In this document: positions 36,247 to 44,485 of the stretch, in pieces
Layout: each line of letters starts with the position of its first letter
Numbering within the stretch: the stretch's first letter is position 1
Assembly (NCBI RefSeq): GCF_009720835.1
Contig: NZ_WNKZ01000027.1
Span: 1-62,656 of the forward strand
DNA length: 62,656 nucleotides
Direction of reading: 5' to 3'
Origin: Pseudoduganella buxea
Lineage (GTDB): Bacteria; Pseudomonadota; Gammaproteobacteria; Burkholderiales; Burkholderiaceae_D
Notes under the pieces: generated by a model
The model's database searches: none
The model's input: the letters and a program-made list of their open reading frames with translations, nothing else
What the model was told of the DNA's origin: nothing
Position numbers and translations under genes: made by a program

Positions 36247-38096
36247 TCCTGTTCCGAAGTTGCCGCGGGCTGCCCTGCCGGGGCGGCCGGGGCCGCTGGT
36301 GGGTGGCCGGGCTGCCCTGCCGGCGCAGCCGGCGGCTGGCCGGGCTGCCCCGCGGCGGGCTGAGCTTGCGCCGCAGCCTGCGCCTGCTGCAACTGCTGTT
36401 GCTGTTTCTGCTGCTTCTGCTGCAACGCTTGCAGCACTGCGTTGGTGGGGCCGAACATTTCCACGACACCGTCACGCAACAGCAGCAACTTGTTGGTGAT
36501 GCCGATGGCGTTGGTGCGGTGCGTGATCAGCACGATCGTCTTGCCGCGCTGGCGCAGGTCGCCGATCGCGGCCAGCAGGGCCTGTTCGCCGACGTCGTCC
36601 AGGTTCGAGTTGGGCTCGTCCAGCACGATCACGGCCGGGTCGCCATACATGGCACGGGCGAGGCCCAGGCGTTGCTTCTGGCCGCCGGACAGGCCGGCGC
36701 CGCCGTCGCCCAGCGGCGTGTCGTAGCCCTTGGGCAGGTGCAGGATCATGTCGTGCACGCCGGCGCGCTTGGCGGCCAGCACCACTTTTTCCGCATCCAC
36801 TTCGCCGAAGCGGGCGATATTGTCGCTCACCGTACCGGCGAACAATTCGATATCCTGCGGCAGGTAGCCCAGGTGGGGGCCCAGTTCGGCCTTGTTCCAC
36901 TGGTAGATGTCGGCACCGTCGAGGCGCACCTTGCCCATCGCCGAAGGCCAGACGCCCACCAGCAGGCGGGCCAGCGTGGACTTGCCCGAGCCGCTCGGCC
37001 CGATCACGCCCAGCACGTCGCCGGGGGCGATGCCGAAGCTCACGCCACGCAGCACGGCGGCGGCAACGCCCGGTGGCGCTGCCGTGACCTGTTCGACGGT
37101 CAGGTTGCCGGTCGGCGTCGGCAATTCCATGCCGACGGGACGTTGCGGGTTCAGTGCCAGCAATTCACACAGGCGGTCATAGGCGCTGCGGGTGCTGCTC
37201 CAGCTTTTCCACACACCGATCACCTGCTGCACGGGGCCGAGCGCGCGGCCGACCAGGATCGACGCGGCGATCATCATCCCCGGCGTCATCTTGTTCTCCA
37301 GCACGAGCAGTGCGCCGAAGCCCAGCACCAGCGATTGCTGCGTGAGCTGCACGAATTTCGTGACGGCCTGGATGCGGCCAGCCTTCTCGCTCGCTTCGGC
37401 CTGTGTGTGCAGGAAGCGGCCATGCAGCTTGAACCAGCGGTTCATCAGGTTGGGCAGCATGCCCATCGACTCGATGACTTCAGCATTGCGCAGGTTGTTC
37501 GTCGCGATCGTGCTCGAAGCAATGGCCAGCGTGTTGGCTTCGGCCAGCGGCTGGCGCACGGCCCGTTCGTTGAGGAAAGCCAGGCCGATCAGCACGAGCG
37601 TGCCGGCCAGTGCGAACACGCCCAGCTGCCACTCGAACAGGAAGATGACGACGAGATAGATCGGCACCCAGGGGGCATCGAAGAAGGCGAACAGGGCGTT
37701 ACCCGTCAGGAACTGTCGAATATTCGTCAGGTCCGTCAGCGACTGGCCGGCCGGCCCCCCTGCCCGCTTCAGGTTCTGCTCGAACGCGGCCGTGTAGACG
37801 CGCTTGTTCAACTCCATGTCGAACTTCGCGCCCACGCGGATCAGCACGAAGCTGCGGATCAGTTCCAGCAGCGAGATGACGATGTAGGCACCGACCATCA
37901 GCAAGGTCAGCATCAGCAGCGTGTATTCGTTTCGGCTCGTCAGGACGCGGTCATAGACCTGCAACATGTACAGCGACGGCGCCAGCATCAGCAGGTTCGT
38001 GATGGCACTGAACACGCCCACCGTCACGAAGCTGCGCTTGAGCGAATGCAGTACGTGCTCGATCTCGTTTTTCGGTTTGAAGAATTGGTTTTTCAT
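36243..38096 (-). CDS. Type I secretion ABC permease/ATPase (PrtD family)
   Basis: A 617-residue ABC exporter half-transporter. Six TM helices fill residues about 25-310. The nucleotide-binding domain has GPSGSGKST (Walker A), LSGGQKQR (signature) and AVIVLDEPNSNLDD (Walker B). There is no C39 peptidase domain, as in the PrtD/RsaD group. The last ~60 residues are an unusual Gln run followed by GQPGQPPAAPAGQPGHPPAA-type repeats. The start at MKNQFFKPKNE is chosen over an ATG four codons upstream. A CRP-type site lies about 125 bp upstream. Confidence 0.95.
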   Translation of the reverse strand: MKNQFFKPKNEIEHVLHSLKRSFVTVGVFSAITNLLMLAPSLYMLQVYDRVLTSRNEYTLLMLTLLMVGAYIVISLLELIRSFVLIRVGAKFDMELNKRVYTAAFEQNLKRAGGPAGQSLTDLTNIRQFLTGNALFAFFDAPWVPIYLVVIFLFEWQLGVFALAGTLVLIGLAFLNERAVRQPLAEANTLAIASSTIATNNLRNAEVIESMGMLPNLMNRWFKLHGRFLHTQAEASEKAGRIQAVTKFVQLTQQSLVLGFGALLVLENKMTPGMMIAASILVGRALGPVQQVIGVWKSWSSTRSAYDRLCELLALNPQRPVGMELPTPTGNLTVEQVTAAPPGVAAAVLRGVSFGIAPGDVLGVIGPSGSGKSTLARLLVGVWPSAMGKVRLDGADIYQWNKAELGPHLGYLPQDIELFAGTVSDNIARFGEVDAEKVVLAAKRAGVHDMILHLPKGYDTPLGDGGAGLSGGQKQRLGLARAMYGDPAVIVLDEPNSNLDDVGEQALLAAIGDLRQRGKTIVLITHRTNAIGITNKLLLLRDGVVEMFGPTNAVLQALQQKQQKQQQQLQQAQAAAQAQPAAGQPGQPPAAPAGQPGHPPAAPAAPAGQPAATSEQE

Positions 38097-38194
38097 TAAT
38101 ACACGCAATGCAAGGTAGGGCCGCTGCCGCGGCGAGGACTGCAGTCGGCACGGCGTGGCAGGACGCGTGCGCGCACCCCCGGAAGGGCTGCGAT

Positions 38195-38234
38195 ATTATG
38201 CACCAAAACCCGGCAATATGTGACGTAAATCACA
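38195..38234 (-). promoter_or_regulatory. CRP-dependent (class II-like) promoter of the T1SS operon
   Basis: TGTGACGTAAATCACA at 38219..38234 is a perfect TGTGA-N6-TCACA site. On the minus strand CATAAT (38200 to 38195, 5 of 6 matches to TATAAT) begins 27 nt from the site centre. This places the site near -39.5 relative to a start around 38188, in the class II range. The T1SS ATPase ATG is about 91 nt further on. Binding is predicted, not shown. Confidence 0.65.
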
Positions 38235-38323
38235 AATCATGCAGATTTTGTGCCGATCAGCAACTGCCATTACCCGCATCGGCCCTGCAGGACACTGCCT
38301 GCAGGGCATTGTGCACGTGGCCG

Positions 38324-39946
38324 TCAGGCCGGCGTGAACGGGACGGTGAAGTCGGTCACGCCGACGATGCGCACGGCCGCATCGTCGCCGTCGAGGGCGC
38401 CGGCGGTCGTCCCCGTGTCGGCGAACAGATAGGTCGAATTCTCATAGGTGAACTGGACCAGCTTGCCGACTGGCGCCACGCTGGCGGCGTGCACGAAGGC
38501 CAGCGCGAGGGAAGCGTCTTTTGCCGCCGACATCTTGACGATGTCGGCATTGGCAGTGGCGCCGTCGATGGTAATGCCGCCGAAGGTCATCACGTCCACC
38601 GTCGACGCCAGGTCGTCCGTCTCCTTGTGGCGGTCGAAGCCGGCGACCGCATCCATATTGGCATAGGTCGAACGCAAGTTCAGTACGTCGTGCCCGCTGC
38701 CCAGCGTGATCTGCTCCGTCACATTGGCATTGCCGGTAAAAGTCAGGCCGCCCGTGATCTCGCCGCTGCGCGCGCCGACGGTCAGTGTGCCGCCCAGCCC
38801 CCCGGCGTCGATCGTGGCCAGCGCCGTGGCGGCGCCCGGCGTGCTGCCGGTATCGTTGCTGTTGTCGACAGTGACGGAACCATTGCCCGCCAACTTCAAC
38901 GCCTTCAATGCCGCCAGGCTGTTGCTGTCGCCGCTGACGATGGTGATCGTCGCGCTGGCCAGCGTATCGGCCGTCGCCGTCTTGGCATCGACCGCGTTGA
39001 CGACATTGACCGTCAGGCTCGTGCGCAGGTCGCCATCGATGGTGGTGTGGACGTCGCCGTCATACGCCGGCAAGGTGCCGGTACTGGCCGCTGTCGCCGT
39101 CACGTTGACGGTGGCGGTGTCGCCCTTGAGCGTGAGCGTATTGGCATCGCGGTCGGCGCTGACCTGCAGATCGCCGCGGTAGGTCACCGCGCCGCCGTCG
39201 GCGACGGCATAGCCGGCAGCCGTTGCATACAGGTCGCCGTGCGCCAGCAGCTTTTGCGAGGCATTGACGATCGATGAATCCTGGCCGAAGACGATGGACG
39301 GGAAGTGTGCCAGGCTGGCGCCATCGACGGTGAGGACGGGCGAAGCCGCAAAAGTAAGGACGCCGGCGCTGTACGCCGCACCGGGGGGCATGTCGAGCAG
39401 CCTGGCCAGGGTCGTCGTCTGCAGGCTCGCCACGGCGGCGGCCAGGGTCGTTGCATCGACCACGCCGTGCAGGTAGGCCTTGGCGATCTCGCCGGCGCCT
39501 TGCCGGCCATATGCAGCGGCAATGACGGGATCGGCGATGGTCAGCTCCGTGAATGCAATCGCGGCCTTGACCTTGCTGTTGACGGCGCCCGTGTCGGCCG
39601 GCGACACGGTGGGATTGTCGACGGCTGACGAAGCGATGGCATCGACCACGTACGACGGGCTCAGCGCGCCGGATGCCAGGTGGCCTGCCCAATACTTCAG
39701 GCCCGTGGGGTCGGGGGCGCGGTTGAACAGGTTGTCGTAGATTTTCGTGACGATCTGCTCCGGTGTCAGGCGGTCGAACTGCGCCTGGTATTCGGGGGTT
39801 TTCGAAAACGCGGTGCTGATATCCTTCAGCGACCCGCCGTTTTTCGTAATGGCATCGACCCAGAACTTCAGGCCACCGGGCTCGGCGGGTCGATTGAAAT
39901 AGGCAAGGTACAGTTGCTGTACTGCTTCGGTAGGGGTTTGGGCCAT
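38324..39946 (-). CDS. DUF4214 surface protein, T1SS substrate candidate (540 aa)
   Basis: A protein starting MAQTPTEAVQQLYLAYFNRPAEP, without a Sec signal. Two DUF4214-like units occupy the first ~95 residues (QQLYLAYFNRP and KIYDNLFNRAPDPTGLKYW). A Thr/Ala/Val/Asp-rich beta region follows, with no cysteine. The last ~285 residues closely parallel those of the 854-residue neighbour: SLTVNVVN, KLAGNGSVTVD, GGLTFTGNA, LGSGHDVLNL, GGITIDGATA. The end VTDFTVPFTPA may be the secretion signal. The gene lies between its larger paralogue and the exporter. GGAG precedes the ATG. Confidence 0.85.
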   Translation of the reverse strand: MAQTPTEAVQQLYLAYFNRPAEPGGLKFWVDAITKNGGSLKDISTAFSKTPEYQAQFDRLTPEQIVTKIYDNLFNRAPDPTGLKYWAGHLASGALSPSYVVDAIASSAVDNPTVSPADTGAVNSKVKAAIAFTELTIADPVIAAAYGRQGAGEIAKAYLHGVVDATTLAAAVASLQTTTLARLLDMPPGAAYSAGVLTFAASPVLTVDGASLAHFPSIVFGQDSSIVNASQKLLAHGDLYATAAGYAVADGGAVTYRGDLQVSADRDANTLTLKGDTATVNVTATAASTGTLPAYDGDVHTTIDGDLRTSLTVNVVNAVDAKTATADTLASATITIVSGDSNSLAALKALKLAGNGSVTVDNSNDTGSTPGAATALATIDAGGLGGTLTVGARSGEITGGLTFTGNANVTEQITLGSGHDVLNLRSTYANMDAVAGFDRHKETDDLASTVDVMTFGGITIDGATANADIVKMSAAKDASLALAFVHAASVAPVGKLVQFTYENSTYLFADTGTTAGALDGDDAAVRIVGVTDFTVPFTPA

Positions 39947-40011
39947 CTCGGTCTCCATCTGCTCGCGCGGAGCATGACACTAGCGATATGAAAGTAAAGT
40001 ACTGACAGAAT

Positions 40012-40044
40012 AAAAAAACGGCCAGACAAAGTCTGGCCGTTCTT
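40012..40044 (-). terminator. Strong terminator after the 854-residue surface protein gene
   Basis: The stem AACGGCCAGAC/GTCTGGCCGTT has an AAA loop. On the minus strand it is followed by seven T residues. It lies 37 bp after the stop of the larger surface protein gene and would limit read-through into its paralogue. Confidence 0.9.
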
Positions 40045-40080
40045 GCATCAGCCGAACCGAAGTCCGGCCAACCAGGCTAC

Positions 40081-42645
40081 TTAGGCAGCTGCGACGCCGA
40101 AGGCGGTCGTCAGGTCAACGGTACCAACCAGCTTGACGGCGAAGTCGGTAGCGTCCAGCGAACCAACCGTTGCGCCGTCGTCAGCGAACAGGTAGGTGTT
40201 GCCTTCGAACACGAACTGAGCGATCTTGCCAGCAGCGGTGTTTGCACCGGCGTTGGCGAAGGCCAGTGCCAGCGACGTGTCGCCGCTGCCCAGCGTCAGC
40301 TTGACGACGTCGGTGCTGGCGGTGGCGCCATCGATCGTCACGCCGCCGATTTCCAGCACGTCGGTCGTCGACTTAGCATCTGCCGATTCCTTCGTCACAT
40401 CCAAGCCGGTGATCGTGTCCATGGCTTCGTAGGTCGAAGCCAGCGTCAGCATGTCATGACCAGCACCCAGCTTGATGGTTTCAGCCAGGGCGGCGTTGCC
40501 CGTGTAGGTCAGGCCGCCGGTGATGTTGCCGGCGTTGGCGCCGAAGGCCAGCGTACCGGTCAGTGCCGAAGCATCGACCGATGCCAGCTTGGCGTCAGCA
40601 GCGCTGCTGTCGACGGTCACGGAACCGTTGCCGGCCAGCGTGACGGCCGTCAGGGCCAGCAGGCCGGTATCGACAGCACCGATGGTGATGTCAGCCGAAG
40701 CCAGCACGTCAGCGGTCGGGCTGGAAGCCGAGTCAGGACCGTTGGTGACATTGACGGTCAGGCTCGTTTTCAGATCGCCCGAGATCGTGGCAGCAGCAGC
40801 AGCCAGGTCGGTCACGACATTGACGGTTGCCGAGTCAGCGTTCAGGACGACGGCGCCGGCAGCGGCGTCGGTCGTCACGTTCAGCGAGCCGGCGTAGGTG
40901 GTCGCGCCGGAGGCTGGGTTGGCGTAGCCGGCAGCCGTGGCGGTGATGTTGTCATGGGCGGTCAGGGCCTGGTTCGCCTGCACCTTGGTGATCACGCCAG
41001 CGGCGTCGAATTCCAGCGACGTGAACTGGTCCAGACGGGAACCGTCGGCAGCCGTCACGGCAGCGCCGAATGCCAGCGTTTCGATGTTGCTGATGGCTGC
41101 GTCGAACAGAACGTAGTTGCCTTCGGTCAGAGCGATCGTACCGCCGCTCGTCAGGTTCAGCGTGTCAGCGCCTTCGCCGCCGTCGACCTTGAACTTGGCC
41201 GTCAGATCGGCGGCTGCCATCGAGATCGTGTCGTCGCCGGAGCCGGCGTTGACGGTGACATTGCCTGCGCCGGTGGTGGCGACGGTGATGGTGTCGTTGC
41301 CGGCGCCGGTCGTCAGCGATGCTGCCTTGGTCGACGTGGTAGCGGTGTTCAGCGTGACGGTGTCGTAGCCAACGCCGGTGGCGATGGTGGCGACGGTGGT
41401 GCCGTTACCGACGATCTTGATGCCAGCTTTCGAAGCCGAAGCGTCGATGGCGGTCAGCTTGTCCAGGTCGGTGATGTCCAGTTCCGTGCCGGTCGTCACT
41501 GCAACGTTCAGCTTGGTGATCGTGCTGGTGGCGGTCGAATCGACCAGCGTCAGTACGTCAGCCGCGCCAGCGGTGGCGTGAGTCGAGCCTTCGACCGACA
41601 GCGTGGCCAGCTTGGCGCCGCCCACGGTGATCGTGCCGGACGTGTTCGACAGGCCGATGGTGCCGGCGGTAGCGGCCGCATCGTACGTTACGCCGTTCGC
41701 AACAGCGGCTTCGCCGGCGTTGAACACGACTTTCTGGGCGGTGACGCCGGTCACGGTGGTGGCAGCGCCGTCCACGGTGATCTTGGTCGAGCCGGCGAAG
41801 AAGTCAGCAGCGGTGGTGCCTGCGTCCAGCTTGTCGGAACCGGTGATGTTGATGTTCTCGACGCCCTTGACGGTGCCGACCAGCGAATCGTTGATGCCGG
41901 TGTCGACGTTCAGGTTCAGCGTGTCGTTACCTGCGCCGCCATCGATGGAGTCGTAGGAAGCCAGCACGTTCGAGATGGTGCCGTCGGTTGCCTTGACAAC
42001 GAAGGTGTTGAACGTGTCGTTGGCGCTCGTGCCAACCAGGACGTCCTGGCCGATCGTCAGGGTCTGCGTGCCGCCGACTGGCTGGCCGGCCATCAGGATG
42101 GCTTCAGCGGTCGTGGTTGGCAGGTCGGCAACAGCCAGGTTGTACGACGCTTCGTCGGTCACGCTGTGGATGTAGGCCTTGGCGATTTCGCCAGCTTGTG
42201 GGTTGCCGTATGCCAGGCGCAGGGCGACGTCGTTGTTCAGCAGGTTCGTGAACTGGACGGCAGCTTTCACCTTGTTGGTGATGGCGGCGGTGTCGGTTGG
42301 CGACACGGTTGGGTTGTTGACGGCCGAGTTGGCGATCGTGTCGACGATGTTCGAAATCGTCAGTTCGCCGGACTGCAGCTTGCCGCTCCAGAAGTCCAGG
42401 CCCGATGGGTCTGGCAGGCGGTTGAACAGGTTGTCGTAGATCTTGGCGATGATCTGGTCAGGGCCCAGATTCGCGAATTGCGCCTGGTATTCGGTGTCAC
42501 GTGCGAACGCGGCGCTCACGCCGGCCAGGCTGCCACCAGCTTCAACGGCATCGGTCCAGAATTTCAGGCCGGTTGGCTCTGCAGGACGGTTGAAGAAAGC
42601 GATGTACAGTTGTTGGACTGCGTTGATAGTTTGAGCAGAAGCCAT
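40081..42645 (-). CDS. S-layer-like RTX/DUF4214 protein, T1SS substrate candidate (854 aa)
   Basis: Two DUF4214-like units form residues 8-90 (QQLYIAFFNRPAEPTGLKFW; KIYDNLFNRLPDPSGLDFW). RTX-type motifs lie at 235-245 (IDGGAGNDTL) and 445-500 (TTGAGNDTI, NAGSGDDTI, DGGEGADTL). The rest is Thr/Ala/Val/Gly/Asp-rich beta repeat without cysteine and with few aromatics, a composition like S-layer proteins such as Caulobacter RsaA. There is no Sec signal. The C-terminal ~285 residues are shared with the adjacent paralogue. TAGGAG precedes the ATG. A CRP-type promoter upstream and a strong terminator downstream make it a dedicated, probably abundant transcript. Confidence 0.88.
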   Translation of the reverse strand: MASAQTINAVQQLYIAFFNRPAEPTGLKFWTDAVEAGGSLAGVSAAFARDTEYQAQFANLGPDQIIAKIYDNLFNRLPDPSGLDFWSGKLQSGELTISNIVDTIANSAVNNPTVSPTDTAAITNKVKAAVQFTNLLNNDVALRLAYGNPQAGEIAKAYIHSVTDEASYNLAVADLPTTTAEAILMAGQPVGGTQTLTIGQDVLVGTSANDTFNTFVVKATDGTISNVLASYDSIDGGAGNDTLNLNVDTGINDSLVGTVKGVENINITGSDKLDAGTTAADFFAGSTKITVDGAATTVTGVTAQKVVFNAGEAAVANGVTYDAAATAGTIGLSNTSGTITVGGAKLATLSVEGSTHATAGAADVLTLVDSTATSTITKLNVAVTTGTELDITDLDKLTAIDASASKAGIKIVGNGTTVATIATGVGYDTVTLNTATTSTKAASLTTGAGNDTITVATTGAGNVTVNAGSGDDTISMAAADLTAKFKVDGGEGADTLNLTSGGTIALTEGNYVLFDAAISNIETLAFGAAVTAADGSRLDQFTSLEFDAAGVITKVQANQALTAHDNITATAAGYANPASGATTYAGSLNVTTDAAAGAVVLNADSATVNVVTDLAAAAATISGDLKTSLTVNVTNGPDSASSPTADVLASADITIGAVDTGLLALTAVTLAGNGSVTVDSSAADAKLASVDASALTGTLAFGANAGNITGGLTYTGNAALAETIKLGAGHDMLTLASTYEAMDTITGLDVTKESADAKSTTDVLEIGGVTIDGATASTDVVKLTLGSGDTSLALAFANAGANTAAGKIAQFVFEGNTYLFADDGATVGSLDATDFAVKLVGTVDLTTAFGVAAA

Positions 42646-42726
42646 CTATTGTTACTCCTAAGATAAATCATTCAAAAGTTGAACCCACGATGCGCCGGAC
42701 CTACCGGGGCAAGAGCACGCATCGAA

Positions 42727-42769
42727 TCATGGCAGAAGAAACGAAGTGAAAATGTGACGGTCATCACAA
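42727..42769 (-). promoter_or_regulatory. CRP-dependent (class II-like) promoter of the S-layer-like gene
   Basis: TGTGACGGTCATCACA at 42754..42769 is a perfect TGTGA-N6-TCACA site. CATGAT (minus, 42732 to 42727) starts 30 nt from its centre, exactly where a class II promoter (site at -41.5) puts its -10. The predicted start near 42720 leaves a leader of about 75 nt ending in TAGGAG. Confidence 0.65.
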
Positions 42770-42943
42770 ATCAAACCATTCCCCATCGATTCTTGACGTT
42801 TTTTTACGACAGAAATTACCACAACGGCATTATCCAAGAAGCGATTGTCAAAATCAATGATTAATACCAATGCAGGAAATGCGGAAAGAGTTTAATTGAA
42901 ACCCTGCCGCCACGGCGCGCGGATGAGGCTTCGATAAACAGGT

Positions 42944-42975
42944 ATAAAAAATAAAACGCTGCCGAAGGCAGCGTC
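42944..42975 (-). terminator. Terminator after the FecR gene
   Basis: ACGCTGCC/GGCAGCGT with loop GAA lies 19 bp beyond the FecR stop. On the minus strand it is followed by TTTATTTTTTATA. Confidence 0.85.
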
Positions 42976-42993
42976 TCGTGGCGTGGTCCGCGA

Positions 42994-44313
42994 TCAGCGG
43001 GCCCAGGTAGTGACACCGGAAACGATCTTGCCCGGTCTCAGCGCACCCTGGAAAAGGTAGGTCGCGCCATTATTATTATCCAGCGCGCCAAAGATGGAGA
43101 TATTGTTAGCAGGTGTATATTGATTGCTATTGCTGAATAGACCATCTTTTTCCACCCTGCCGCTCGATGCCAGCCGATAATCCTGGCTATCGTGCCGCAA
43201 GTCGAAACCGGTGGTGTACCGGGCATTGCCGAAATCGATCATCAACTGGCCGTTCGATATCGTCGCCGCCGTGCGCACCTGGGTCGCCATGTCGCGCACA
43301 TACGCTTCGCCACCCGTCAGCACGAAGCCGGCCGTGCCCCGTTCCGGCAGCACATACGGATCGCCGGCACGGTTCCGGAACAGCACATAGGTTTCGTTAT
43401 TGTCGAGACTGTCCGCGCCCGCTTTCGTCAGGCGGGAGTTGGCGTCCTTGTCATAGACCGCCTGCCAGCGTCCCCACGACACTTCCCGGCCCTGGCGGAC
43501 GATCTCCACCACCACGGGCGGCACCGGCGGAGTCACCACGGGGATCTCCGGCTCCTGCGGCGGTGGCTGCACCGTCGCGTTCAAGGCCTGTTGCGCCAGC
43601 ACGCCGGACTTGTGGGCGTCCAGCAAGGAAGCGTCGGCGCCCTCCTTCTCCTTGCCCAGCGGCTCGTCCGTACGGGGCGGCGCCACAATGTCCGGTGCCA
43701 CGGCGCCACCCTGCATCAGCCGCGGCGTGGCCTGGCCACGGCGCACTTCCAGCAATTGGCCACGCTGCAAGGCCGACAGCTCGCTGCCGCTGCCGCAAGG
43801 CCCCGTACCACCGGGTTGGCAGCCGCCACCGAACGAACTCATGGTAATGGCGCCGGAGATGACGGCCACGCGCGACGTCTCCTGGTCGGTGAATACGGTG
43901 AAGTCGGTGCCGCGCACGCCAATGGCGGCGACCGGCGTGTTGAAGCGGAAATTCTGGCGCGCGGCCTTGACGGCCTTGCCGGACTGGCTGCGGGCCACGC
44001 CCTTCGTCAGCTCCAGCTTTACCTGGGTGCGCGACGGCTCGACCTTGTCGACATGATAGGTGACGATCTTCGCTTCGGACTGCGGGCGCAGGATGAACAG
44101 GCCTTCGTCCACGGTCTTGATATACAGGTAGCCGTCCGCTCCCGTCACCAGGGCGTCGCCCTCCTGCACGGCACTGCCGTTCGACGCGGGCACGCCTGCG
44201 ACCTGGACGTTGCCGGTGACGAACACGATCCTGCCGGCCTCGGCGGCGCCTGCCGGCGCGGCGACGGCCAGGACGGCGGCGATGATGGGGGTGGCAAAGA
44301 TAGCGCGCGACAT
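42994..44313 (-). CDS. FecR-domain periplasmic protein
   Basis: A 439-residue exported protein with signal peptide MSRAIFATPIIAAVLAVAAPAGAAEA. The FecR fold covers about residues 28-150 (GRIVFVTGNVQVAG, GDALVTGADGYLYIKT, ARQNFRFNTPVAAIGVRGTDFTVF). A Pro-rich linker and a C-terminal domain follow. It is not beside a FecI sigma factor or TonB receptor, so it is not classical iron signalling. It is divergent from the CHASE2 cyclase gene. The ATG at 44313 is chosen over 44325 because GAGGA precedes it and the predicted transcript starts near 44325. Confidence 0.88.
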   Translation of the reverse strand: MSRAIFATPIIAAVLAVAAPAGAAEAGRIVFVTGNVQVAGVPASNGSAVQEGDALVTGADGYLYIKTVDEGLFILRPQSEAKIVTYHVDKVEPSRTQVKLELTKGVARSQSGKAVKAARQNFRFNTPVAAIGVRGTDFTVFTDQETSRVAVISGAITMSSFGGGCQPGGTGPCGSGSELSALQRGQLLEVRRGQATPRLMQGGAVAPDIVAPPRTDEPLGKEKEGADASLLDAHKSGVLAQQALNATVQPPPQEPEIPVVTPPVPPVVVEIVRQGREVSWGRWQAVYDKDANSRLTKAGADSLDNNETYVLFRNRAGDPYVLPERGTAGFVLTGGEAYVRDMATQVRTAATISNGQLMIDFGNARYTTGFDLRHDSQDYRLASSGRVEKDGLFSNSNQYTPANNISIFGALDNNNGATYLFQGALRPGKIVSGVTTWAR

Positions 44314-44331
44314 AAATTTCCTCATTTGGCC

Positions 44332-44373
44332 ATTATCCGCGTGGCAATAGCAAGTTCCGTGACGGCTATCACA
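44332..44373 (-). promoter_or_regulatory. CRP-dependent (class II-like) promoter of the FecR gene
   Basis: CGTGACGGCTATCACA at 44358..44373 matches TGTGA-N6-TCACA with one deviation; on the minus strand the near-perfect half is upstream. GATAAT (44337 to 44332, 5 of 6) starts 29 nt from the centre. The predicted start near 44325 gives a very short leader. The site also lies 113 bp before the divergent cyclase gene, where no matching -10 was found. Confidence 0.6.
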
Positions 44374-44485
44374 TTCTAGCAAATACGCTACAGGCAGCCG
44401 CGATCTTTACATCTTGTAGCATCTGCTTGGTCGGTGCTGCGTGGCAAGTTATACTTTTGTTTTTATACAATAGCCGGGTCTGCCC

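Noticed and set aside
38282..38307. Inverted repeat GCCCTGCAG/CTGCAGGGC after the 540-residue gene as a terminator
   Set aside because: No T run follows on the minus strand, so an intrinsic terminator is not supported.
40081..42645. The repetitive look of this stretch as a CRISPR array or tandem DNA repeat
   Set aside because: The repetition is at the protein level (Thr/Ala/Val beta repeats and RTX motifs) inside one intact frame; there is no regular repeat-spacer pattern.
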